Assembly: GCF_001905905.1 (NCBI RefSeq)
Contig: NZ_LIVT01000002.1
Location: 62,001 to 126,000 of the forward strand
Direction: 5' to 3'
DNA: 64,000 nt
DNA from: Streptomyces sp. CB02366
GTDB lineage: Bacteria > Actinomycetota > Actinomycetes > Streptomycetales > Streptomycetaceae
The notes under the pieces are model-generated. The model saw only the letters and a program-made list of their open reading frames with translations, was not told the origin of the DNA and ran no database searches. This document shows positions 55,323 to 64,000 of this stretch, one piece after another (the first letter of the stretch is position 1; each line of letters begins with the position of its first letter). Made by a program: the position numbers and the translations under genes.

Positions 55323-56387
55323 CTACTTCCCTTTTCGGCGGTCGCGCCGGCCGTCTTCGCGGCCGTCCGACTGACCGTCTCGTTGACCGTTTCGGCTGTC
55401 GTACTTCTCGTACGCGTCGACGATACGGCCGACGAGCTTGTGCCGGACGACATCCTGGGAGCTGAGCCGGGAGAAGTGCACGTCCTCCACGTCCTCCAGG
55501 ATCTCCTGGACCTGCCGCAGCCCGCTCTTGGTGCCGCTCGGCAGGTCGACCTGGGTGACGTCGCCGGTGATGACGATCTTGGAGTCGAAGCCGAGGCGGG
55601 TGAGGAACATCTTCATCTGCTCGGCGCTGGTGTTCTGCGCCTCGTCCAGGATGATGAAGGCGTCATTGAGCGTCCGGCCCCGCATGTACGCCAGCGGCGC
55701 GACCTCGATCGTGCCCGCCGCCATCAGCCGCGGGATCGAGTCGGGGTCGAGCATGTCGTGCAGGGCGTCGTAGAGCGGGCGCAGATACGGGTCGATCTTG
55801 TCGAACAGGGTGCCCGGCAGGAAGCCGAGCCGCTCCCCCGCCTCGACCGCCGGCCGGGTCAGGATGATCCGGCTGACCTGCTTGGCCTGGAGGGCCTGGA
55901 CGGCCTTGGCCATGGCGAGGTAGGTCTTGCCCGTACCGGCGGGGCCGATGCCGAACACGATCGTGTGCCGGTCGATCGCGTCCACGTACCGCTTCTGGTT
56001 GAGCGTCTTGGGGCGGATGGTACGGCCGCGGTTGGAGAGGATGTTCTGCGTGAGCACCTCGGCGGGCGTCTCGCCCTCGGGGCCGCCCTGTCCGTCGCCG
56101 GCCGCCCTGAGCATGGCGATCGACCGTTCCACTGCGTCCTCCGTCATCGGCGCTCCGGTGCGGAGCACGAGCATCATCTCGTCGAACAGGCGCTGGATGA
56201 GGGCGACGTCGGCGGCCTCGCCCGTGGCACTGATCTCGTTGCCCCGGACATGGATGTCGGCTGCCGGGAAAGCCTCTTCGATCACGCGCAACAGCGAGTC
56301 GCCCGATCCGAGGAGCATCACCATGGGGTGTGCGGCCGGGATCCTGATCTGGGCACGCGCCTGCGGCTGTGTGGGTGACTGAGTCAT
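55323..56387 (-). CDS. phoH: PhoH-like ATPase
   Basis: A 354-residue protein with an N-terminal single-strand-binding-like region and a PhoH ATPase domain: FGIGPAGTGKTYLA (Walker A), ILTRPAVEAGERLGFLPG, FIILDEAQNTS (Walker B) and VITGDVTQVDLP. The basic C-terminus is rich in Arg/Asp (GRREDGRRDRR). PhoH proteins are RNA-linked ATPases or helicases coupled to YbeY. First gene of phoH-ybeY-corC-yjbR. Confidence 0.95.
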   Translation of the reverse strand: MTQSPTQPQARAQIRIPAAHPMVMLLGSGDSLLRVIEEAFPAADIHVRGNEISATGEAADVALIQRLFDEMMLVLRTGAPMTEDAVERSIAMLRAAGDGQGGPEGETPAEVLTQNILSNRGRTIRPKTLNQKRYVDAIDRHTIVFGIGPAGTGKTYLAMAKAVQALQAKQVSRIILTRPAVEAGERLGFLPGTLFDKIDPYLRPLYDALHDMLDPDSIPRLMAAGTIEVAPLAYMRGRTLNDAFIILDEAQNTSAEQMKMFLTRLGFDSKIVITGDVTQVDLPSGTKSGLRQVQEILEDVEDVHFSRLSSQDVVRHKLVGRIVDAYEKYDSRNGQRDGQSDGREDGRRDRRKGK

Positions 56388-56576
56388 GGGCCGGCCCTAT
56401 GGCCTGCGCATACCTCCCGTTGCAGGGTTCTCGCCGTTCGACAACCTCTGGACTACCCAGCGTACGACCTGCCGGTGACAACACGGAGCGCTTTTACCGT
56501 GCGTGTGTGCGAACCGGCCGGGTTCCGTGCGGGCGGCCCGGCCGGCGCCCCCGGGAGCGCCCCGTCCCGGGGGCGG

Positions 56577-57752
56577 TCACTGGCGGAAGCCGATCGTGGG
56601 CACCGCGCGCCGCAGCGGCCAGGCGCGGGCCGTGGTGGGCAGCAGGTCGTCCAGGAAGGCGTAGCGCTCCAGAGCGGCGGGGTTCTGGCGGTCGCAGGTG
56701 CGGACCAGCTGCCACCAGGCGGCGATCTCGGCCCAGCCGGGCGCGGAGAGCGATCCGCCGAACTCCTGGACGGAGAGGGCGGCGGTGAGCCCCGCGAACG
56801 CGAGCCGGTCGGCGAGCGGCCAGTCGGCGAGGGTGCCGGTCACGAAGCCGGCGACGAACACGTCCCCCGCACCGGTCGGGTCCAGCGCCTCCACCTCGAT
56901 GGCGGGCACCTCGGCGGCGGCCCCGGTACGCCCGTCCACGGCGTACGCGCCCTCGGCGCCCAGGGTGACCACGGCGAGCGGGACGCGTTCGGCGAGCGCG
57001 TGGGCGGCGGTGCGCGGGCAGTCGGTGCGGGTGTAGCGCATCGCCTCCTCCGCGTTGGGCAGGAACGCCTCGCAGTGCGCCAGGTCGGGCAGGGCGCCCA
57101 GGTCCCAGCGGCCGGTCTCGTCCCAGCCGACGTCGGCGAAGATCAGCGCCCCGTTGCGGGCGGCGGCGGCCACCCAGGGCTCGCTGCGGCCCGGCACGAG
57201 CGAGGCGATGGCGGCGCGGGCGCGCGGCGGGCAGAGCGGGAAGACCGGGCGGCGCCCGGCGGCGGATGCGGCGGGCCCGTCGGACGCCGCGGGCCCGCCG
57301 GGGGCCGCCGCCGCCGGAGCGCCGGGGGCCGGGGGCCCGGCGGGAGGGGGCGCCTCGTGGCCGTGCGAGACCATCGTGCGCTCGCCCTCGTACGCCATGG
57401 AGACGGTGACCGGGGAGTGCCAGCCGGGGACGGTGTGCGACATCGACAGGTCGATCCCCTCGCCCTGTTCGAGAGCGTCCCAGCAGTACGTCCCGTAGTG
57501 GTCGTCCCCGAAGGCGGCGGCGAGGGAGGTGTGCAGGCCGAGGCGGGCCAGCGCGGTGGCCATGTTGGCGACGCCGCCGGGGCTGGAGCCCATCCCGCGG
57601 GCCCAGGACTCGGTCCCGCGCACGGGGGCGCTGTCGAGACCGGTGAAGACGATGTCGAGGAAGACCGTGCCGGTCAGGAAGACGTCGCAGGCGGGGTCGC
57701 GGGGGGCGCGCAGCGCCAGCAGCGGGTCGATGCCCGGAGTCTCTGTGCTCAC
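56577..57752 (-). CDS. PfkB-family carbohydrate kinase
   Basis: A 391-residue ribokinase-like enzyme: N-terminal DVFLTGTVFLDIVF, GSSPGGVANMATALARLG, and the C-terminal ATP/catalytic loop LDPTGAGDVFVAGFVTG, with the base Asp in GAGD. A 35-residue Pro/Ala/Gly-rich insert (coded near 57,260-57,360) interrupts the domain. The sugar is not defined. The GTG at 57752 has GGGAG six bases upstream. It is divergent from the MFS gene. Confidence 0.88.
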   Translation of the reverse strand: MSTETPGIDPLLALRAPRDPACDVFLTGTVFLDIVFTGLDSAPVRGTESWARGMGSSPGGVANMATALARLGLHTSLAAAFGDDHYGTYCWDALEQGEGIDLSMSHTVPGWHSPVTVSMAYEGERTMVSHGHEAPPPAGPPAPGAPAAAAPGGPAASDGPAASAAGRRPVFPLCPPRARAAIASLVPGRSEPWVAAAARNGALIFADVGWDETGRWDLGALPDLAHCEAFLPNAEEAMRYTRTDCPRTAAHALAERVPLAVVTLGAEGAYAVDGRTGAAAEVPAIEVEALDPTGAGDVFVAGFVTGTLADWPLADRLAFAGLTAALSVQEFGGSLSAPGWAEIAAWWQLVRTCDRQNPAALERYAFLDDLLPTTARAWPLRRAVPTIGFRQ

Positions 57753-58208
57753 CGTGGGCTCCCGGGGTCGTGCGGCGGATCTCGGCTCGGGCCGGACTCG
57801 GTCCGGACCGTGTGAGGTGCGGACCGCGAGGCGGTCCGGACCGGGTGGAGTGCGGCCAGTCTGCCCGATCCGGCGAGGGGAACACACTGTTCGAGCCCAG
57901 GTGTTCGCAGCACGCCTGACCTGCATAAACATGCGCTAATACCCGTCCTGAGCCCGCATAAACACATAAGTGACTCAGATCACAGCGAGGCGGCTTCCGG
58001 GGGGCCGGAAGCGCTTGATACAAATTGCCCCGCGAGCACCTTCGGGCGCCTTGTCCGACGAGAGCCGCGATCTCCCGGCATATCGCCTTACCTCCGCAGC
58101 ACCCCCACGCCTTCTCTCCGTACCCCCTGTTTCGCCGTGCCTTCCCGCAGTACCCCTCCCCTCCCCTCCCCTCCCCCTGCCTGCTCAGGCATGTCTTCAG
58201 GAACGCCC
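57753..58208. promoter_or_regulatory. 456-base divergent control region between pfkB-type and MFS genes
   Basis: No gene is supported. GCATAAACA occurs at 57923-57931 and 57956-57964, 33 bp (three helical turns) apart, in a locally A+T-rich stretch. GTGA-CTCAGA-TCACA (57970-57984) resembles a Crp site. Together they look like operators for the divergent genes. I do not recognise the repressor. Confidence 0.5.
58153..58177 (+). repeat. CCCCT pentanucleotide repeat, five copies
   Basis: A pure pyrimidine run of five CCCCT units about 30 bases before the MFS start codon, in its probable leader; length changes would alter the untranslated region. Confidence 0.7.
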
Positions 58209-59552
58209 ATGTCCTCGCGCCCTGGCGCCGTGTGGCCCCTGGTGGCCGTGTTCACCGCCGGTTACCTCGCCTCCTACCTCCTGCCCACCATCGTCGGGCG
58301 GCTCAGCGCCCAGCTCGGGCTCAGTCCCGCCCAGGCGGGGCTGGTCGGCAGCGCCCTGCTGCTCAGCTCGGCCGGCGCCGGCTTCGCCCTGGCGGGCCGG
58401 GTCGAGCGGTTCGGCCCCCGCGCCTCCGCCCGCACCGGACTGGTGCTGGCCGCCACCGGATACGGCTTCGCCGCCCTCACCGGGTCCGTGCCGCTGGTGG
58501 TGCTCGGCGTGGTGGTCGGCGGCCTCGGATCGGGCACGGCGACCGCGGTCGCCGCCGCCGGGACGGCCGCCCGCCCCGATCCGCACCGGACGTCCTCGCT
58601 CGGGCTGCTCACCGTCTCCGCCACCGCGGGCGTGCTCTACCTGACGATCCCCCACCTCGGCGGCGGCCACCGGCTCCCGTTCGCCGCGATCGCCGCGGTG
58701 GCCCTGCTCGTCTGGCCCGCGACCGCCCGGCTCGGCGGGGCGACGGCGGCGCAGGGCGCGGCGTCGCCGGTCACCGGCCGGCTGCCGCACCGCCGCTCCG
58801 GCCTCGTCCTGGCGGGCGGCATGCTCGTCTGGTCCATGGCGCAGAACGCGCTGTGGGGCGTGAGCAGCCGCATCGGGGTGGTCCAGGCGGGACTGTCCGA
58901 GGTGACGGTCGGGGCGGTGTTCGCCGCCGCGCTCGGCGCGGGGCTGCTCGGGGTGGCGGGCGCCGGGCTGCTCGGCGGCCGGCTCGGCCGGGCGGTGCCC
59001 ATCGGGCTGGGCACGGTGATCATCGCCGGGAGCATCGTGCTCAGCTCCTCGGCCCGGGACCTCGGGTCGTTCGCGACCGGCGAGATCCTGTGGAACGCCG
59101 TCTACCCGGTGGTCCTGTCCTATCTGATCGGGCTGGCCGCCTCCCTGGACGTACGCGGTCGCTGGGCGGTGCTGGCGGGCTCGGCCTCCTCGGTGGGGGT
59201 GGCCTGCGGCCCGCTGCTGGGCAGCGTGCTCTCCGAGGAGGCCGGATATCCGGCGATGGGCCTGGTCCTGGGGGCGGCCACCCTGCTGGTCGCCGCCCCG
59301 GTGACCGCCGTGGCGCTGCACACCGGCGGCCGTCCGCTGGTGCCCGGTTCGGTGCGCCGCCGCGGTGGCGCGCCGGCCGCCCTGCTGGCCGCCACCGCCA
59401 CGGGCAGCCTGCCCGGCGCGGTGCCGAAGCTCGGCGCACCGGAGCAGCCCGTCACGGAGCTGCGGGTACCGGCGCTGCGTCGCGGACGGCTGGTGCGCAG
59501 CGCGATCCGGACGGCCGGTCCGGACGGCGCGTCCGGCCAGGCGGACGCCTGA
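58209..59552 (+). CDS. Major facilitator superfamily transporter
   Basis: A 447-residue membrane protein with about 12 hydrophobic helices, starting WPLVAVFTAGYLASYLLPTIV. It has an MFS signature-like loop AGRVERFGPRASARTGLV between helices 2 and 3 and a long basic C-terminal tail. The substrate is unknown. I chose ATG 58209, with AGGAA five bases upstream; ATG 58191 is an alternative. It converges with the deaminase gene, separated by 22 bases. Confidence 0.85.
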   Translation: MSSRPGAVWPLVAVFTAGYLASYLLPTIVGRLSAQLGLSPAQAGLVGSALLLSSAGAGFALAGRVERFGPRASARTGLVLAATGYGFAALTGSVPLVVLGVVVGGLGSGTATAVAAAGTAARPDPHRTSSLGLLTVSATAGVLYLTIPHLGGGHRLPFAAIAAVALLVWPATARLGGATAAQGAASPVTGRLPHRRSGLVLAGGMLVWSMAQNALWGVSSRIGVVQAGLSEVTVGAVFAAALGAGLLGVAGAGLLGGRLGRAVPIGLGTVIIAGSIVLSSSARDLGSFATGEILWNAVYPVVLSYLIGLAASLDVRGRWAVLAGSASSVGVACGPLLGSVLSEEAGYPAMGLVLGAATLLVAAPVTAVALHTGGRPLVPGSVRRRGGAPAALLAATATGSLPGAVPKLGAPEQPVTELRVPALRRGRLVRSAIRTAGPDGASGQADA

Positions 59553-59574
59553 CCGCCCCCCGGACCGACCCGGT

Positions 59575-60567
59575 TCAGTCGAACGTGTGGGCCTCGACCT
59601 CGGCCAGGTAGCGCGCCCGGCGCTCCTCGTCGTGGTCGAGGAAGGCCGCCTCGAACGAGTTGCGGGCCAGGGTGCGCAGTTGCTCCGGGCCGAGGGCGAG
59701 CGCGTCGCGGACGGCGTCGAAGTTGTCCCCGGCGTAGCCGCCGAAGTAGGCGGGGTCGTCGGAGTTCACCGTGCAGTGGAGTCCGGCGGCCAGCATCGCC
59801 GGCAGCGGGTGGTCCGCGAGCCGGTCGACGGCGCGCAGCCGTACGTTGGAGAGCGGGCAGAGCGTGAGCGGCACCCGGTCGGCGGCCAGCCGCGCCACCA
59901 GCTCCGGGTCCTCCATGCAGCGCAGCCCGTGGTCGATGCGCTCGACGCCCAGGACGTCCAGGGCCTCCCGGATGTACTCCGGCGGGCCCTCCTCCCCCGC
60001 GTGGGCGACCTTGCGCAGGCCGAGCGCGGTGGCCGCCTCGTACACCTCGCGGAACTTGGCGGGCGGATGGCCGGCCTCGGCGGAGTCCAGGCCGATCGCG
60101 CTGATCCGGTGCAGGTACGGCTTCGCCGCGTCCAGGGTGCCGAGGGCCGACTCGGCGGACAGGTCGCGCAGGAAGCACATGATGAGCTGGGTGGAGACGC
60201 CGTGGGTCTCCTCGCTGCGCTCCAGCGCCCGGCCGAGCCCTTCGACGACCGTGCCGATCGGGACGCCCCGCGCGGTGTGGGCCTGCGGGTCGAAGAAGAT
60301 CTCGGCGTGCCGGACGCCCTGGGCGGCGGCGCGGGCGAGGTAGGCGTCGACGAGTTCGGCGAAGTCCCCCTCGGTGCGCAGGACGGCCATCAGCGCGTAG
60401 TAGAGGTCCAGGAAGGACTGGAGGTCGTCGAACCGGTAGGCGGCGCGCAGTTCGTCCGTGGTGGCGTACGGGAGGGCCACCCCGTTGCGCTCCGCGAGGG
60501 CGAAGGCCAGTTCGGGTTCGAGGGTGCCCTCGATGTGGAGGTGGAGTTCTGCCTTGGGGAGGTGCAC
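59575..60567 (-). CDS. Adenosine/adenine deaminase family protein
   Basis: A 330-residue amidohydrolase. The metal histidines are in ELHLHIEGT; HAGEEGPPEYI has the catalytic glutamate; GVERIDHGLRC and VNSDDPAYFGG complete the site. The opening KAELHLHIEGTLEPEL is closer to the adenine-deaminase branch (type 2) than to classical adenosine deaminase, so the substrate may be adenine. Start taken at GTG 60567; TTG 60579 has no site. It lies 50 bases after the RNase Z gene. Confidence 0.87.
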   Translation of the reverse strand: MHLPKAELHLHIEGTLEPELAFALAERNGVALPYATTDELRAAYRFDDLQSFLDLYYALMAVLRTEGDFAELVDAYLARAAAQGVRHAEIFFDPQAHTARGVPIGTVVEGLGRALERSEETHGVSTQLIMCFLRDLSAESALGTLDAAKPYLHRISAIGLDSAEAGHPPAKFREVYEAATALGLRKVAHAGEEGPPEYIREALDVLGVERIDHGLRCMEDPELVARLAADRVPLTLCPLSNVRLRAVDRLADHPLPAMLAAGLHCTVNSDDPAYFGGYAGDNFDAVRDALALGPEQLRTLARNSFEAAFLDHDEERRARYLAEVEAHTFD

Positions 60568-60616
60568 GGTGTCTCGCAAACGGTGGTGCCGGCGGGGTCG
60601 GTCGGGCCGGGTGAGG

Positions 60617-61528
60617 TCAGTGGTGCCGGGTGGGGACCGGGACGCGGATGAGGTCCTGGGCGACGGTGAGTTCGCCGTCGAACCCGGCGGCGCGGGCCTG
60701 GGCCCCGAACAGGTCGGGGTCGCTGTAGCGCTGGGAGAAGTGGGTCAGCACGAGGTGCCGTACACCCGCCTCCTTCGCGACCCGGGCGGCCTGTCCGGCG
60801 GTCAGGTGGCCGTGGTCGACGGCCAGTCCCTCGTCCTCGTCGAGGAAGGTGGACTCGATGACGAGCATGTCGCAGCCCTCCGCGAGCGCGTACACCCCGT
60901 CGCAGAGCCGGGTGTCCATGACGAACGCGAACCGCTGCCCGCGCCGGTGCTCGGAGACCTGCTCCAGAGTGACGCCGCCGAGGGAGCCCTCGCGCCGGAG
61001 GCGGCCGACGTCCGGTCCGGCGATGCCGTGCTCCGCGAGGAGGGCGGGCAGCATGCGGCGGGTGTCGGGCTCGGTGAGGCGGTAGCCGTACGACTCGACG
61101 GGGTGCGAGAGCCGGTGGCAGTCCAGCGTGTAGGCGGGGGTGGCGGCGAGGATCCCGCCGTCCCCGGTGGCCGGGACCTGGGCCAGCTCGACGGTCTCGC
61201 GGTAGGCGGTGGCGTAGCGCAGCCGGTCGAAGAAGTGCTGCCCGCTCGCCGGGTGGTGCGCGGTCACCGGGTGGGGCACCTGGTCGAGGTTGATCCGCTG
61301 GATCACCCCTGCGAGCCCGAGGGAGTGGTCCCCGTGGAAGTGGGTGACGCAGATCCGGTGGACGTCGTGCGCGGCGACCCCGGCCCGGAGCATCTGGCGC
61401 TGGGTGCCCTCGCCGGGGTCGAAGAGGATGCCTTCGCCGTCCCAGCGCAGCAGGTAGCCGTTGTGGTTGCGGTGCCGGGTGGGGACCTGGCTGGCGGTGC
61501 CGAGCACCACCAGCTCGCGTACGGACAT
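60617..61528 (-). CDS. rnz: Ribonuclease Z
   Basis: A 303-residue metallo-beta-lactamase-fold tRNA 3'-processing endonuclease. The zinc site is [11 protein letters not shown] near residue 64, with further ligands in [12 protein letters not shown] and [10 protein letters not shown] motifs at the C-terminus. Beginning [23 protein letters not shown] matches the family. It removes 3' trailers from tRNA precursors, generally of CCA-less type. ATG 61528 follows a GGAG-like sequence. Confidence 0.95.
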   Translation of the reverse strand: MSVRELVVLGTASQVPTRHRNHNGYLLRWDGEGILFDPGEGTQRQMLRAGVAAHDVHRICVTHFHGDHSLGLAGVIQRINLDQVPHPVTAHHPASGQHFFDRLRYATAYRETVELAQVPATGDGGILAATPAYTLDCHRLSHPVESYGYRLTEPDTRRMLPALLAEHGIAGPDVGRLRREGSLGGVTLEQVSEHRRGQRFAFVMDTRLCDGVYALAEGCDMLVIESTFLDEDEGLAVDHGHLTAGQAARVAKEAGVRHLVLTHFSQRYSDPDLFGAQARAAGFDGELTVAQDLIRVPVPTRHH

Positions 61529-61555
61529 GGGGAGGACGCTCCTGCGGTACGGGGG

Positions 61556-61915
61556 TTATCCGGGGGGCCACTGGAGGCCGCGGCCTCCCAGGACGTGGGC
61601 GTGCGCGTGGAAGACGGTCTGGCCGGCGCCGGACCCGGTGTTGAGGATGATCCGGTAGCCGGTGGAGTCGATCTTCTCGTCGACGGCGACCGCTCCGGCC
61701 TCGGTCAGCACGTCGGCGGCGACCTGCGGCTCGGCGGCGGCGAGGGAGGCGGCGTCCGGGTAGTGGGCCTTGGGGATGACCAGGACGTGGGTCGGCGCCT
61801 GCGGGTTGATGTCGCGGAAGGCGACGGTGGTCTCGCTCTCGCGGACGATGGTCGCCGGGATCTCTCCCGAGACGATCTTGCAGAACAGGCAGTCGGACTG
61901 CGGCGCTCCCGCCAT
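61556..61915 (-). CDS. HIT-family (histidine triad) protein
   Basis: A 119-residue nucleotide-binding hydrolase/transferase: CLFCKIVSGEIPA near the N-terminus, with a CxxC zinc pair, and the catalytic triad HAHAH near residue 103. HINT proteins hydrolyse phosphoramidates such as aminoacyl-adenylates. It lies between rsmE (upstream) and rnz (downstream) on the same strand. Confidence 0.93.
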   Translation of the reverse strand: MAGAPQSDCLFCKIVSGEIPATIVRESETTVAFRDINPQAPTHVLVIPKAHYPDAASLAAAEPQVAADVLTEAGAVAVDEKIDSTGYRIILNTGSGAGQTVFHAHAHVLGGRGLQWPPG

Positions 61916-62005
61916 GGCTCCGGGCCTCCTCGGTCGCTGGTGCGTCGGTACGGGTGATCGGGTGATCGGTACAGGGGCATGCTATCCCCGGCCGATCGGG
62001 CCCCC

Positions 62006-62752
62006 TCAGCCCCAGCGGCCGGTGCGGCCCAGCAGCAGCGCGGTCGCCGCGGTCCCGGCGGTGGAGGTGCGCAGCACGCTGCGGCCGAGCCGGTAGGGGC
62101 GGGCGCCCGCCTCGGCGAAGGCGGCCAGTTCCTGCGGGGAGACGCCGCCCTCGGGGCCGACGACGAGCACGATGGAGCCGGCGGCCGGGAGTGCTGCGGT
62201 GGCCAGGGGGGTGCTGTCGTGGTCCCGGTCCTCGTGCAGGACCCCGGCGAAGTCGGCGTCGGCGAGCAGGGCGGCGACCTGCTTGGTCGTCGCCGCGTCG
62301 GCCACCTCGGGGAAGCGGACGCGGCGGGACTGCTTGCCGGCCTCCCGGGCCGTGGCGCGCCACTTGGCCAGGGACTTCGCGCCCCGGTCGCCCTTCCACT
62401 GGGTGATGCAGCGGGCGGCCTGCCAGGGCACGATCGCGTCGACGCCGGTCTCGGTCATCGTCTCGACGGCGAGTTCGCCGCGGTCGCCCTTGGGCAGGGC
62501 CTGGACGACGGTGATCCGGGGCGCGGGCTCCGGCTCCTCCCGGACGCCCGTGCGGAGGGCGACGGTCAGGCGGTCCTTGCCCTCGGCGGCGTGGACGACG
62601 CCCTCCGCCCAGCGGCCGAGCCCGTCGGTGAGGACGACGTCCTCGCCGGGCTGGAGGCGGCGGACGGAGACGGCGTGCCGCCCCTCGGGACCGTCCAGGA
62701 CGAACTCCGGCCCGGTGGGCATCCGTTCGACGACGAAGACCGGTGCGGTCAC
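62006..62752 (-). CDS. rsmE: 16S rRNA m3U1498 methyltransferase
   Basis: A 248-residue SPOUT methyltransferase: N-terminal PUA-like domain (GPEGRHAVSVRRLQPGEDVVL), then the knot with ALPKGDRGELAVETMTETG, VVGPEGGVSPQEL and LGRSVLRTSTAGTAA. It methylates U1498 of 16S rRNA. The GTG overlaps the stop of the upstream monooxygenase gene (GTGA). Confidence 0.95.
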   Translation of the reverse strand: MTAPVFVVERMPTGPEFVLDGPEGRHAVSVRRLQPGEDVVLTDGLGRWAEGVVHAAEGKDRLTVALRTGVREEPEPAPRITVVQALPKGDRGELAVETMTETGVDAIVPWQAARCITQWKGDRGAKSLAKWRATAREAGKQSRRVRFPEVADAATTKQVAALLADADFAGVLHEDRDHDSTPLATAALPAAGSIVLVVGPEGGVSPQELAAFAEAGARPYRLGRSVLRTSTAGTAATALLLGRTGRWG

Positions 62753-63822
62753 CGGGGGCTCCTCATGCTCAGGGCCGCCCGGGCGGCCTCCAGTTCGGCG
62801 GCGAGCAGTTCGATCAGCTCGCCGGCGGGCAGTTCGCGGGCCATGCGGTGGCCCTGTCCGGCCCACAGGGCCATGCCCTGGGCGTCCCCGGCCTTGGCGG
62901 CGGCCTGGCGCAGCCCGCTGGTGACGTAGTGGACCTGGGGGTAGGCGGCGGGGGCGTACGGGCCGTGTTCGCGGACGAAGCGGTTGACCAGGCCGCGGGC
63001 GGGCCGCCCGGAGAAGGCGCGGGTCAGCTCGGTGCGGACGAACAGCGGGTTGGTCAGCGCCTGTTTGTGCAGCGGGTGCGCGCCGGACTCGGGGCAGATC
63101 AGGAAGGCGGTGCCGAGCTGGGCGGCGTCCGCGCCGGCCGCGAGGGCGGCGGCGATCTGGGAACCGCGCATCAGTCCGCCGGCGGCGATGATCGGGAGCT
63201 GCACGGTCTCGCGGACCTGGGCGATGAGGGAGAGCAGCCCGGTGCCGGTCTGGTCGACCTGCGGGTCGTCGCGGTGGGTGGACTGGTGGCCGCCCGCCTC
63301 GACGCCCTGGACGCAGACGGTGTCGGCCCCGGCCCACTGGGCGCTTTGGGCCTCCTCGGCGGAGGTGACCGTGACGATGGTGTGCGTCCCCGCGCGGGCG
63401 AAGGCGTCGAGGGTGTCGCGGGTGGGGCAGCCGAAAGTGAAGGAGACGACCGGGACGGGGTCCTCCAGCAGGATGGCGACCTTCGCCTCGTACCCGTCGT
63501 CGCCGCTGCCGTCCGGGTCGCCGAGCGGGGTCTCGTACCAGGCGGCCTCTCCGGCGAGCTGGTGGCGGTAGACCTCGACGGCGCTGGGGTCGGCGAGGGC
63601 GGGCTGCGGCATGAAGAGGTTCACGCCGAACGGCCCTGCGGTGAGCCTGCGGACCTCTTTGACCTCGTGGTACATCCCGTCCGCCGTCTTGTACCCGGCG
63701 GCCAGGAAACCGAGCCCGCCGGCCTCGGTGACGGCCCCGGCGAGCCGGGGTCCGGACGCGCCGCCCGCCATCGGGGCCTGCACGATCGGATACCGGCAGA
63801 GATCGGTCAACTCGGAGGACAT
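62749..63822 (-). CDS. Nitronate monooxygenase-type flavoprotein
   Basis: A 357-residue FMN-binding barrel of the nitronate monooxygenase (2-nitropropane dioxygenase) family: YPIVQAPMAGGASGPRLA at the N-terminus, VQGVEAGGHQ with the active-site histidine, IIAAGGLMRGSQIAAALAAGADAAQLGTAF for FMN phosphate. It oxidises nitronates, toxic metabolites such as propionate-3-nitronate. ATG 63822 has no clear ribosome site; CACGAT lies six bases upstream. It is coupled to rsmE. Confidence 0.88.
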   Translation of the reverse strand: MSSELTDLCRYPIVQAPMAGGASGPRLAGAVTEAGGLGFLAAGYKTADGMYHEVKEVRRLTAGPFGVNLFMPQPALADPSAVEVYRHQLAGEAAWYETPLGDPDGSGDDGYEAKVAILLEDPVPVVSFTFGCPTRDTLDAFARAGTHTIVTVTSAEEAQSAQWAGADTVCVQGVEAGGHQSTHRDDPQVDQTGTGLLSLIAQVRETVQLPIIAAGGLMRGSQIAAALAAGADAAQLGTAFLICPESGAHPLHKQALTNPLFVRTELTRAFSGRPARGLVNRFVREHGPYAPAAYPQVHYVTSGLRQAAAKAGDAQGMALWAGQGHRMARELPAGELIELLAAELEAARAALSMRSPR

Positions 63823-63898
63823 GACCGCATCGTGCCACGTCCCGCACAACGGGGCCGAATCAGCCAGTCGCCTGCTTGACCGGTTCCCCTCCGTACGC

Positions 63899-63935
63899 CG
63901 CACCGCCCGCCGGTAGGAAACCGGCGGGCGGTGCG
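63899..63935 (-). terminator. Perfect 15-bp hairpin after dnaJ
   Basis: CGCACCGCCCGCCGG and CCGGCGGGCGGTGCG pair around a seven-base loop, 20 bases after the dnaJ stop. Confidence 0.85.
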
Positions 63936-63954
63936 GTGAAAGGCGGAAAGCGGT

Positions 63955-64000
63955 TCAGCGGCCGTTGAACGCGTCCTTCAGACGGGAGAAGAGGCCCTGC
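63955..64000 (-). CDS. dnaJ: DnaJ C-terminal end, partial
   Basis: The last 14 residues, QGLFSRLKDAFNGR, match the C-terminus of Streptomyces DnaJ (DnaJ2). The rest lies past the window. In Streptomyces an hrcA-dnaJ pair sits just upstream of the monooxygenase and rsmE, which supports the call from little sequence. Confidence 0.7.
   Translation of the reverse strand, partial: QGLFSRLKDAFNGR

Overview
The window is about 72% G+C, dense, with frequent GTG starts, and carries families typical of Streptomyces (a second housekeeping-like sigma factor HrdA beside dnaG, XRE/DUF397 pairs, a class F sortase operon, DUF5990, DUF6243, DUF5937). The gene order hrdA-dnaG ... nirBD ... ppdK-dusB ... glyS-znuACB-zur-uppS-recO-leuA ... 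era-phoH ... rsmE-dnaJ is that of the Streptomyces chromosomal core. I see no tRNA, rRNA, CRISPR, intact insertion sequence or phage genes.

Layout. 0-13.6 kb: end of a sugar kinase, a heterodimeric ABC exporter, hrdA, dnaG, a ferredoxin-type reductase, dgt, a sirohydrochlorin chelatase, an ElyC/SanA-like protein, cutA and an FMN reductase. 13.6-17.7 kb: a class IV aminotransferase, DUF5990, a C-loop hairpin RNA candidate resembling 6C RNA, a secreted protein with its class F sortase, and a TSUP permease. 17.9-24.1 kb: nirBD behind a GlnR-like box, a Tat-exported PhoX-like protein, a VOC protein and a winged-helix regulator. 24.7-31.8 kb: ppdK with an unusual palindrome-rich upstream region, the relic of an ABC ATPase, dusB, two small membrane proteins and glutaminase.

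31.8-40.3 kb is the most accessory part. It holds short genes of little-known function (SUKH, DUF5959, a kinase, GNAT, a methyltransferase), a duplicated DUF397 gene under an XRE regulator, a divergent run of small cysteine-rich paralogs, an APH-like kinase and DUF6243. 40.3-49.7 kb returns to core metabolism: glyS, the Zur-controlled zinc importer znuACB with zur, uppS, recO, and leuA behind a leucine-rich leader peptide. 49.8-64 kb has a protealysin-like protease with an emfourin-like inhibitor, the era/phoH/ybeY/corC block with a cytidine-deaminase-like protein lacking its catalytic residues, a PfkB kinase divergent from an MFS transporter, adenine/adenosine deaminase, RNase Z, HIT, RsmE, a nitronate monooxygenase and the end of dnaJ.

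Regulation readable from sequence: paired Zur boxes over the znuA promoter, a four-pentamer GlnR-like box before nirB, a leucine attenuator before leuA, Crp-like sites at 15.28 and 57.97 kb, several genes with a -10-like hexamer six bases before the start codon (leaderless mRNAs), and many perfect hairpin terminators.
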